NCBI GenBank assembly: GCA_016787705.1
Contig: JAEUTP010000016.1
Location: 1 to 64,000 of the forward strand
Origin: Bacteroidia bacterium
GTDB lineage: Bacteria; Bacteroidota; Bacteroidia; B-17B0; Aurantibacillaceae
Reading direction: 5' to 3'
Length of the DNA: 64,000 nucleotides
Each line of letters opens with the position of its first letter. Position 1 is the first letter of the stretch. Below the pieces are notes generated by a model. The model saw only the letters and a list, made by a program, of their open reading frames with translations, was not told the origin of the DNA and ran no database searches. The position numbers were made by a program, and so were the translations under genes. Shown one piece after another: positions 37,742 through 44,894 of the stretch.

Positions 37742-38746
37742 TCATTTTTTGCTGGTTTTTGGTTCTGCAAAATAACCAAATATAATTGCCCAGGAAAAAG
37801 CTAATGTCCAAAATAGCCAGTTGGGCATTAAACCATCACCGCCATAGCTCGCTTCCCAAGCTATAGCCCCGGTGGTAAGATTAAAACCGGTTGCTTTTCT
37901 AGTTCCAAAATTTACGAGTTCGTTTTTGTCTTTTAACGCATATTGTGTACCGCGCACTGAAGCGAGTGTGTTGCCGGGTTTTTCCCAAATCACAGAAGCG
38001 GCAGAGTCAATAAGCGCAAAATAATACGAGCCATTTACTTCCTTTTGAAATGAAATAAGGCATTTTGATCCATTATCAAGTGCAATTAATTTACCTGTGT
38101 AACTGTCGTTTATAAATTGCGGATCAAGAAAATCGTTTTTGCTTTGTATTTTATTATAAACTATAAACGATCTTTCGCCCGATGATTTGTTGGTTGACCA
38201 TTTATTTTTATAATCAACTTCATAAGCGTTAAATATTTTCATTTGCAGCTCAGGAATCTTATTTTCGTTAAAAGACTCTTCACTGCCATCATTATATTTT
38301 ATTTTCCAGATAGAATCTCTATAATTATAATAAGTACCTCTTTCTTTTAAATTTGGAAAAATTTTGGCTAGATCTTTTTCTGTATACAAAACATTACCAT
38401 TTAGCGGATTATAAAGAAATAATCCGTTATCAGAATTTATATCCCACAAATAACCGTTAGACATTTTTTTAATATCACCGTTTAAATGTTGTATGTTGAC
38501 AATTTTTTTTACTTCGGGATCAAAGATCAATACTTTTTCTGAGATAGAATGGCTTGTTTGGCCTCTTGAGTTTTCGTTTGTTTGCTCATATTGTGCAAAT
38601 ACCGTGTAATAATTTTTTCCTTCAAAAGTAAAAGGTGTAATAAATGCCTTATCCGGCAGTTCATCTGCAACCAGCGAAGGAACTAGTTTAAAGAAATAGA
38701 GTATAAAAGGCAATGCTGCTATTAAATAAAAAAATAGTCTTTTCAT
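37742..38746 (-). CDS. Membrane protein of unknown function, propeller-like
   Basis: 334 residues. One hydrophobic N-terminal segment (about 4-24, FFYLIAALPFILYFFKLV) and one C-terminal segment (about 305-325, WLFWTLAFSWAIIFGYFA) flank a strand-rich domain with NGNVLYT, LIALDNGSKCLISF, VIWEKPG and TGAIAWEA, which resemble PQQ/propeller blades. Its second half resembles the C-terminal region of the zinc-ribbon protein at 31092-32375, so the two may be distant paralogs. Function unknown. It lies 56 bases upstream of the nucleoside phosphorylase. Confidence 0.7.
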   Translation of the reverse strand: MKRLFFYLIAALPFILYFFKLVPSLVADELPDKAFITPFTFEGKNYYTVFAQYEQTNENSRGQTSHSISEKVLIFDPEVKKIVNIQHLNGDIKKMSNGYLWDINSDNGLFLYNPLNGNVLYTEKDLAKIFPNLKERGTYYNYRDSIWKIKYNDGSEESFNENKIPELQMKIFNAYEVDYKNKWSTNKSSGERSFIVYNKIQSKNDFLDPQFINDSYTGKLIALDNGSKCLISFQKEVNGSYYFALIDSAASVIWEKPGNTLASVRGTQYALKDKNELVNFGTRKATGFNLTTGAIAWEASYGGDGLMPNWLFWTLAFSWAIIFGYFAEPKTSKK

Positions 38747-38773
38747 ATTATAAAATTAGGGTAGTATGAAAAT

Positions 38774-38806
38774 AAAAAAACCTTCTCTTGTGGAGAAGGT
38801 TTTTTA
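38774..38806 (-). terminator. Intrinsic terminator of the TPR/OmpA-like lipoprotein gene
   Basis: Perfect AACCTTCTC / GAGAAGGTT stem with T runs on both strands, placed between minus-strand genes. It would end transcription of the gene at 38822-40558. Confidence 0.88.
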
Positions 38807-38821
38807 AATTTATTTTGAAAA

Positions 38822-40558
38822 TTAGTTCACTAAACCAGTGAAGCCAGAATCAGCACGTAATTTTACAAACTCAACATCATCTTTAGCATAAGCTTTTAAA
38901 GCACCATCTTTTTCGATAGCTGTTTTTAAGTTGCTAAGAACTTCAGCATTGTTTCCACCACGAGCAGCAGCAACTGCTTTTAAGTAGTAGCTGTATCCCA
39001 TTTCTTTTTCGTTGCTTGCATCAATAGTTTCTTTAACAGTACCTGCGTTACCATTTAATAACTGCGCTAAAGCTTTGTTATGACCTTTATAGTCACCAAA
39101 ATCAGCAACAGCGTCAGCATATTTACCATTACGTACTTCTAAGATACCCATGTTGTATTTGGTTTCAGGGGCACCGCCTGCTTTTTTGTAAAGATCCATT
39201 GCAGCAACACGGTTACCGTTTTTAGCCTCAATAACACCTAGGTTATTATTTACTTCGGGTGCTGAAGCGTTGATAGCTGCGGCACGTTTAAATGCAGCGC
39301 CGGCTTCAGAAACTTTATTTTGCATTAATAATGCAACACCTAAGTTGTTAGCACTTCTCCAATCAGTACCATATTGTTTTTCAGCAGACGTATAAACCTG
39401 AACTTTAGTATTTACATCGTTAGTTAAGTTAGCGCCATATAATAATTCTTCAATTGATAAACTATCAGGATTTGAAGTCATTAATTTAGTGATCTGCTCA
39501 TCTGTACGTGATTTTTTATCAACGTTGATAGTGATCTCGGAACGACGTAATTTTGGTAAAACTTTTTCAGCTAATTCAAGATATGTTTTAGAAAGATTTT
39601 TAATTTCTTTACGACGTTGCTCAGGATCTGAATACATTGTTAAAACACGTAAGATAAGATCTTTATCAGCCATTGTAGATTGCTCCATCAATGATTTAAA
39701 ACCTTCCCAGTCTTCTTTAGTAGTACCAACCTGATATTGTTCTTTAGTTTTACCAAATTTAATATCTTTATTTTTGTTTTTATTGAACTCGCTCATTACA
39801 GCAGCAGAACCGGTTTTAGCGCGGTCTTGAGCTAAGTGCTCGTTTTTATCAGTTTCACCATCCGGAGATGCATAAGCTGAAACACCGATACCTTTAAATT
39901 CATACCAAGGTGAGCTTAAGTTTTTTGTTATAAAGTCATTAACTGCTTTCATCTCTTCTGATTTCATTTCAGCCGGACGAACGTTAGATGCATTTATTGT
40001 GTAATATATATGAGTAGTTTGATTTACAGGAACAGTCTTAACAAACGCATCTTTTCCCATGATTCCTTTTTCATCGTTACGAACTAATAAAGAAGTAACC
40101 ATAGTTGCATCAGCTAATTCAACCGGTTCAAACTTTTTCTCTTTTTTCTTAACTGTACCTACACCACGTACTTCAACTTTAGCGTTGCGCATATATGGTT
40201 CGTAAGCAAATTTTTCTGAAGTGTAGTTAAATGTACCACCCGATGTGTAACCAATTTTTTGGCCCGAACCAGTAGCTTTTTCACCTACTAATACTACCGG
40301 CTTTAAAGCTTTTTCTCCACCATTACCTTTAACAACAGGTGTAAGGGTTAGAGTTACCTTTTTAGCGAATAACTTAGGGTTGAATTTACCACTAACACTA
40401 AATTGAATGCTGTCTCCATGCATTTCAATCGGATTTGGAGACACCGTATATTTAATGTCTTTTTGTTTTTTAAGCATTTTTCCAAGCCCATCGCAGCTTG
40501 TTAAAATTACTGCCACCGATAAACTGGCCCCTATCGTACGTAAAAATTTTGAATTCAT
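38822..40558 (-). CDS. Lipoprotein with OmpA-like middle and C-terminal TPR repeats
   Basis: 578 residues. The lipobox LTSC places the acylated cysteine at residue 22. A strand-rich N-terminal region is followed by an OmpA/SprE-like segment (VSAYASPDGETDKNEHLAQDR) and then TPR units toward the end (NNLGVALLMQNKVSEAGAAF, NNLGVIEAKNGNRVAAMDLY). Codons look like those of well-expressed genes and it has its own promoter and terminator, so it may be an abundant outer-membrane lipoprotein that binds peptidoglycan. A T9SS link is possible but not shown. Confidence 0.78.
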   Translation of the reverse strand: MNSKFLRTIGASLSVAVILTSCDGLGKMLKKQKDIKYTVSPNPIEMHGDSIQFSVSGKFNPKLFAKKVTLTLTPVVKGNGGEKALKPVVLVGEKATGSGQKIGYTSGGTFNYTSEKFAYEPYMRNAKVEVRGVGTVKKKEKKFEPVELADATMVTSLLVRNDEKGIMGKDAFVKTVPVNQTTHIYYTINASNVRPAEMKSEEMKAVNDFITKNLSSPWYEFKGIGVSAYASPDGETDKNEHLAQDRAKTGSAAVMSEFNKNKNKDIKFGKTKEQYQVGTTKEDWEGFKSLMEQSTMADKDLILRVLTMYSDPEQRRKEIKNLSKTYLELAEKVLPKLRRSEITINVDKKSRTDEQITKLMTSNPDSLSIEELLYGANLTNDVNTKVQVYTSAEKQYGTDWRSANNLGVALLMQNKVSEAGAAFKRAAAINASAPEVNNNLGVIEAKNGNRVAAMDLYKKAGGAPETKYNMGILEVRNGKYADAVADFGDYKGHNKALAQLLNGNAGTVKETIDASNEKEMGYSYYLKAVAAARGGNNAEVLSNLKTAIEKDGALKAYAKDDVEFVKLRADSGFTGLVN

Positions 40559-40584
40559 CTTTAAAGTTTAGATTTATAACGTCA

Positions 40585-40592
40585 CAAAAATA
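40585..40592 (-). promoter_or_regulatory. Promoter -7 box (TATTTTTG) of the TPR lipoprotein gene
   Basis: Perfect TAnnTTTG on the minus strand, 26 bases before the ATG at 40558. No TTTG is visible in the -33 zone. Confidence 0.5.
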
Positions 40593-40713
40593 GAAAAATA
40601 TTTTAATTACTACCTAATTTTTTTAACATTTAAAAAAAAGAGGGTAAATTGTCTATTTTAATTCTACTTTTTGGTCTTTTACGTGATTATTTTTTTTGAG
40701 TTGCAATTCAACT

Positions 40714-40738
40714 ACTATTAATAATAGTTCTAAATTTG
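40714..40738 (+). promoter_or_regulatory. Perfect dyad directly beside a TAAATTTG promoter box upstream of cyoE
   Basis: ACTATTA-A-TAATAGT (40714-40728) is a perfect 15-base dyad. Two bases further on, TAAATTTG (40731-40738) matches the -7 consensus. A repressor or activator bound to the dyad would contact the promoter. The box ends only two bases before the GTG at 40741, so the message could be leaderless. Confidence 0.45.
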
Positions 40739-40740
40739 CA

Positions 40741-41640
40741 GTGTCTTTGGAAAATACCACTAATAATATTGCCGTTACTCCTTATTCGAAAATTTCGGGC
40801 TTTTTTAAATTAAGCAAGCTTGGCCTTGGTTCTTTAGTCGTATTTTCGGCTATTGTAACTTATTTTACAGTTGCAACTCACATCAACATCTATGCTATTA
40901 TTGCAATAACAGTTGGTGGTTTGTTTGTAACCTCTGCGGCTAATGGGTTTAACCAGATAATTGAAAAAGATTTTGACCGTTTAATGGAGCGCACAAAGAA
41001 CAGACCTATGCCAACCGGCGTAATTAGCGATGTTGAAGCTTTTGTTTTTTGTATTTTCTTTGGTATGGCAGGTACTATTTTACTTTGGGTGTTTACAAAT
41101 CCACTATGTGGTATACTTGGTTTTATATCAATTATTTTATATGCGGTTGTTTATACGCCTTTAAAAAGAATTACACCTTTAGCCGTTTTTGTTGGCGCAT
41201 TTCCGGGCGCTTTACCTACTTTAATTGGTGCTGTTGCGGCTACCGAGGGTTTTGGTGAAATAACTTTTTTTGCTTTTTTGTTGTTTATGGTTCAGTTTGT
41301 TTGGCAATTTCCTCATTTTTGGTCGTTGGCCTGGTTTAATAATGATGATTATGCAAAAGCCGATTTTCATTTATTACCTTCAAAAGGCGGAAAAGATGAC
41401 GCTTCTAAATTTCAAATACTTATTTATTCGGTTTTTTTATTGATCACAAGTATTTTTCCATTTGTTTTTCAATTTGTTGGTATAATAAGTGTAAGCGTTT
41501 GTATTATATGTGGCATGGCACTTCTTTTACAAGCCTATAATTTTTACCGGCTGCCAACAGATGTTTACGCTAAAAAATTATTTTTCGTAACGTTGGTTTA
41601 TTTGCCGGTAGTTCAATTAGCATTAATGACAAAATCATAA
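40741..41640 (+). CDS. cyoE: Protoheme IX farnesyltransferase (heme O synthase)
   Basis: About 299 residues, multi-pass UbiA-type prenyltransferase with some nine hydrophobic segments. It converts heme B to heme O for cytochrome oxidase assembly. The prenyl-diphosphate site is NQIIEKDFDRLMERTKNRPMP and a second acidic loop is near WFNNDDYAKADFHLLP. There is no ATG near the start. The frame is open to a TTG at 40696, but a GTG at 40741 gives the normal N-terminal length and leaves the promoter-like region free. It leads the cox gene group, 10 bases before the first subunit III gene. Confidence 0.9.
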   Translation: MSLENTTNNIAVTPYSKISGFFKLSKLGLGSLVVFSAIVTYFTVATHINIYAIIAITVGGLFVTSAANGFNQIIEKDFDRLMERTKNRPMPTGVISDVEAFVFCIFFGMAGTILLWVFTNPLCGILGFISIILYAVVYTPLKRITPLAVFVGAFPGALPTLIGAVAATEGFGEITFFAFLLFMVQFVWQFPHFWSLAWFNNDDYAKADFHLLPSKGGKDDASKFQILIYSVFLLITSIFPFVFQFVGIISVSVCIICGMALLLQAYNFYRLPTDVYAKKLFFVTLVYLPVVQLALMTKS

Positions 41641-41650
41641 AAATTAAAGA

Positions 41651-42253
41651 TTGGAAACAACTAAAATTAAAAAACAGAAACCTCATGCCGAAGAGTTGAG
41701 GTTAGCCAGGAGAAAGGCTTCAAAGCCTTTGTTGTGGATAGGCATAGTTAGTATTGTTATGCTTTTTGCCGGCTTAACAAGTGCTTATGTTGTAAGGGCT
41801 CAAAATGGTAACTGGTTGGTGTTTCAGCTGCCACCAATTATGCTTATTAGTACAGCGGTAATTGTTACCAGCAGTTTAACCATGTTTTTAGCTCAAAGGG
41901 CCATAAAAAAAGATAACTACCAGTTAACTAGTATTGCTTTATTAGCAACATTATTGCTTGGAATTGCATTTTTTTACACGCAATATGCCGGTTGGAAGCA
42001 GCTTTCGGCCCAGGGAATTTATTTTGCCGGAAAATTCAGCAATGCTGCCGGATCTTTTTTAATTGTTATCGCTTTTCTGCATTTGTTGCACATGATAGGT
42101 GGTTTAATAGCCCTTGCGGTTTCATTAACAAAAGCCCTGTTGAAAAAATATTCATCATCAGATAACCTTGGAATTGAGCTGACTGCGATTTATTGGCATT
42201 TTCTTGATATTTTATGGGTGTATTTGTTTTTGTTTTTATATTTTTATCGTTAA
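41651..42253 (+). CDS. Heme-copper oxidase subunit III (first copy)
   Basis: 200 residues, five hydrophobic segments, no ATG near the start: TTG at 41651 is the apparent initiation codon (MSS-type lead replaced by METTKIKKQ). Motifs are GLTSAYVVRAQNGNW, FYTQYAGWKQL and FLHLLHMIGG, with the ending YWHFLDILWVYLFLFLY, typical of coxC/CyoC. It is shorter than the following copy. Bacteroidota often carry two subunit III-like genes in tandem; the division of labour is not known. Confidence 0.9.
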   Translation: METTKIKKQKPHAEELRLARRKASKPLLWIGIVSIVMLFAGLTSAYVVRAQNGNWLVFQLPPIMLISTAVIVTSSLTMFLAQRAIKKDNYQLTSIALLATLLLGIAFFYTQYAGWKQLSAQGIYFAGKFSNAAGSFLIVIAFLHLLHMIGGLIALAVSLTKALLKKYSSSDNLGIELTAIYWHFLDILWVYLFLFLYFYR

Positions 42254-42293
42254 TATTGCAACAGAATTTTTAACATTATTTTAAAATTTAATT

Positions 42294-43040
42294 ATGGCGC
42301 ATACAGCAGAGTTTGATGCAAAAGCAGCTTGGGATGGCGGGCAATCACCATTCAGGATAAGTTATGGGAAAATGATGATGTGGTTTTTCCTTGTTTCCGA
42401 TGCTTTAACTTTTGGAGGATTATTGGTTTCTTATGGCTTTATTCGTCATAAATATGCCGATGTTTGGCCAAAAGCTGAAAATGTATTTACTCATTTTCCT
42501 TTTATTGAACAACATTTGCCTTTGGCATATGTCGGTTTAATGACCTTCATCTTAATTATGTCTTCTGTAACCATGGTGTTGGCTGTTGAGGCCGGTCACC
42601 GTATGGATAGAAGAGGTGTTACTGTTTGGATGTTTTGGACAATTGTTGGCGGTGCTACTTTCGTAGGTTCACAAGCATGGGAGTGGTATCATTTCATTGT
42701 TGGAACCCATACAGGTGGTCCTGAAGGTCATGGTGGTGCCTGGAGAAATGTTTGGGATCCCGCTACACATGCATATATCAGACAAGTTTATAATGGCGCA
42801 ACTATGGCAGTGAACGAATATGGTGTACCTCAATTTGCCAATTACTTTTTCTTTATAACAGGTTTCCACGGGTTCCACGTATTTTCCGGTGTAATTATTA
42901 ATTTGGTTATTTTCTTAAATGTATTAAAAGGCACTTATGAAAAACGTGGCCATTACGAGATGATAGAAAAAGTTGGTTTATACTGGCACTTCGTTGATCT
43001 TGTATGGGTATTCGTATTTACCTTCTTCTACTTATTGTAA
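42294..43040 (+). CDS. Heme-copper oxidase subunit III (second copy)
   Basis: 248 residues with about six to seven hydrophobic segments. Key segments are MMWFFLVSDALTFGGLLVS, SQAWEWYHFI, FFFITGFHGFHVFSG and the ending YWHFVDLVWVFVFTFFYLL. It carries a longer loop (TGGPEGHGGAWRNVWD) absent from the first copy. It follows that copy by 40 bases and precedes the subunit IV gene by 42, so all are one transcript. Subunits I and II are not in this window. Confidence 0.93.
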   Translation: MAHTAEFDAKAAWDGGQSPFRISYGKMMMWFFLVSDALTFGGLLVSYGFIRHKYADVWPKAENVFTHFPFIEQHLPLAYVGLMTFILIMSSVTMVLAVEAGHRMDRRGVTVWMFWTIVGGATFVGSQAWEWYHFIVGTHTGGPEGHGGAWRNVWDPATHAYIRQVYNGATMAVNEYGVPQFANYFFFITGFHGFHVFSGVIINLVIFLNVLKGTYEKRGHYEMIEKVGLYWHFVDLVWVFVFTFFYLL

Positions 43041-43082
43041 TTTTATAATTAATAAATTAAAGAACTTTAAAAACTAAATATT

Positions 43083-43565
43083 ATGTCAGAATTTCATGAT
43101 GATTACCCTTCGTACGAAACAATGTACAACCACGATGAGGCGTATGGAAAAAAAGCCCGTCGCACCCTATGGAATGTGTTTTGGATAATGTTAGCCATAA
43201 CTGTTTTTGAGTTAATTATAGGCTCTATGGCTCCAAGTCATGGCTGGTCAGGTACATTAGGGTTAAAAGTGTTATTTATTGGTTTAACCGTTGTTAAAGC
43301 TGCCGCCATTGTTATTTGGTTTATGCATTTAGGTCACGAAACAAAATTTTTTAAATACACAATTTTATTACCTTACATTACCTTTATTCTTTATGCCATC
43401 TTTATTATTTTGGTAGAAGGTATTTATTCAGGTCAGCCAGGTAACTTTACCCGTGTAGATAAAATATTTATTGAACAGCAACAAGAATTGAAAAAAGGAC
43501 ATGATGGCGCTGTTAGCACAACTGAGGCTGCTCACGGTGATGAGCATTCTTCCGAACATCACTAA
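43083..43565 (+). CDS. Cytochrome c oxidase subunit IV family protein
   Basis: 160 residues, three hydrophobic segments. WNVFWIMLAITVFELIIGS, AAAIVIWFMHLGHETKFFK and YITFILYAIFIILVEGIYSG match the prokaryotic subunit IV (CtaF/CyoD-like) family. The last ~30 residues are charged and His-rich (DGAVSTTEAAHGDEHSSEHH). Last gene of the oxidase group; a strong terminator follows. The SCO and DUF420 genes often found next in related bacteria are absent. Confidence 0.9.
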   Translation: MSEFHDDYPSYETMYNHDEAYGKKARRTLWNVFWIMLAITVFELIIGSMAPSHGWSGTLGLKVLFIGLTVVKAAAIVIWFMHLGHETKFFKYTILLPYITFILYAIFIILVEGIYSGQPGNFTRVDKIFIEQQQELKKGHDGAVSTTEAAHGDEHSSEHH

Positions 43566-43583
43566 TAAAAATAACACTCAATT

Positions 43584-43612
43584 AAAGGCTGCTATCAAGC
43601 AGCCTTTTTTTA
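43584..43612 (+). terminator. Intrinsic terminator of the cytochrome oxidase genes
   Basis: Perfect AGGCTGCT / AGCAGCCT stem with an ATCA loop, followed by seven T. Confidence 0.93.
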
Positions 43613-43644
43613 TTTATACATTTATGTGACCATAAAATAATATC

Positions 43645-44799
43645 ATGAAAAAAAATCTATTCTTTATTATTATTATCCTTAGCATTTTTTGCAAAGCACA
43701 GATAAATTCTTTTTCTTTTACTATTAATGGCACAGCACCTGCTGGTTTCACAACAGCACTAAATATTGCGGGCCAAAAGTGGAGTAACTATTTGCAAATA
43801 ACAGTTCCGGTTAAAGTAAATGTGTTTATTGTAAATGCATCATTCTTACCTTTTTCAGCCATAACATTTGCTAACGGACGTAAAAATTTTACTAATGCAA
43901 CATTTGCCAATATTTTATATACAACACCATTGGCAAATCAACTAGCAGGTGTTGAAACCAACCCTGGCGAATACGATATGGACATTTATTTTAATCTCTA
44001 CACATCTTATTATTTTGGTACAGGTAAACCGCCGGCTTCACAAACAGATTTTATTTCTACTGCCATGCATGAAATTGGACACGGTTTAGGATTTTATAGC
44101 GATGGTTTTGTTGATAATTCAGGCAAAGGATCTTTCGGAAATATTCCTTCATCAACTTTTCCAATTGCTACTTCTTTTCCATGGCGCGGGCAAGACAGTG
44201 TGCCGGGCATCTTTGATAAATACATGGTTAAAACATCGGGCAATCATTTAACGACTTGCGCACCACAAAATTCTAGTGCGCTTGGCGATAGTTTAAAGAA
44301 TGGTCCGCTCTATTTTAGCGGCCCTTTGTATGCCAATGCATCTCATTCAAATACACCCATCAGGTTATCGGGTGGCGCAGGTACCTTTACAATAGGCGTA
44401 GATCTTTTGCACATTCATCAAAGTTACGCTAACACCATAATGTCTTATTACTGGGGAGCGGGCGATACCGTGCGAATTCCGGCGTCTTGGGAATTGGGTA
44501 TTTTAAAAGAAATAGGCTGGAACTTAAAACCAGTAGGTATTAGAGAAAATACCAATAATGATTTTGCATACGCTTATCCAAATCCTGCAAATGAAACAGC
44601 TAATATTGTTGGACAAAATATTAAAACTATAAAAGTATTTAACGCGCTAGGTGAAATGATTTTATGTAAAGAGAATGCACTGAATAAAGAAATGCTTACA
44701 GTTGAAACTGAGAGCTTAAGTGAAGGCATTTATTTTTTAAAGGTCTCTTTTAATAATACATTACAGGAAACAACCAGAAGAATAATTGTGCAACATTGA
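43645..44799 (+). CDS. Secreted zinc metallopeptidase-like T9SS type A cargo protein
   Basis: 384 residues. The signal peptide ends FCKAQ (19). The zinc motif HEIGHGLGF has His142, Glu143 and His146, so a gluzincin/metzincin-type peptidase domain fills the middle; no third His in the HxxGxxH spacing is present and the ligand may lie further on. The last ~80 residues are a type A tail (YPNPANETANI, LSEGIYFLKV, RRIIVQH). The substrate is unknown. A weak palindromic terminator follows, then another T9SS gene. Confidence 0.82.
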   Translation: MKKNLFFIIIILSIFCKAQINSFSFTINGTAPAGFTTALNIAGQKWSNYLQITVPVKVNVFIVNASFLPFSAITFANGRKNFTNATFANILYTTPLANQLAGVETNPGEYDMDIYFNLYTSYYFGTGKPPASQTDFISTAMHEIGHGLGFYSDGFVDNSGKGSFGNIPSSTFPIATSFPWRGQDSVPGIFDKYMVKTSGNHLTTCAPQNSSALGDSLKNGPLYFSGPLYANASHSNTPIRLSGGAGTFTIGVDLLHIHQSYANTIMSYYWGAGDTVRIPASWELGILKEIGWNLKPVGIRENTNNDFAYAYPNPANETANIVGQNIKTIKVFNALGEMILCKENALNKEMLTVETESLSEGIYFLKVSFNNTLQETTRRIIVQH

Positions 44800-44820
44800 T
44801 ACGCTTTAAAGCGTATTTTG
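44799..44820 (+). terminator. Palindromic terminator-like hairpin
   Basis: ATACGCTTTAAAGCGTAT is a perfect palindrome starting at the last base of the stop codon, followed by TTTT. The stem is short and AT-rich, so it is weak. Confidence 0.5.
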
Positions 44821-44894
44821 AACTGTAAATTGTGTAAATAATTTTAGAATCTAAATTTATTTAGTAATTTCATGGTAACTAAAACCCCAAAGCC

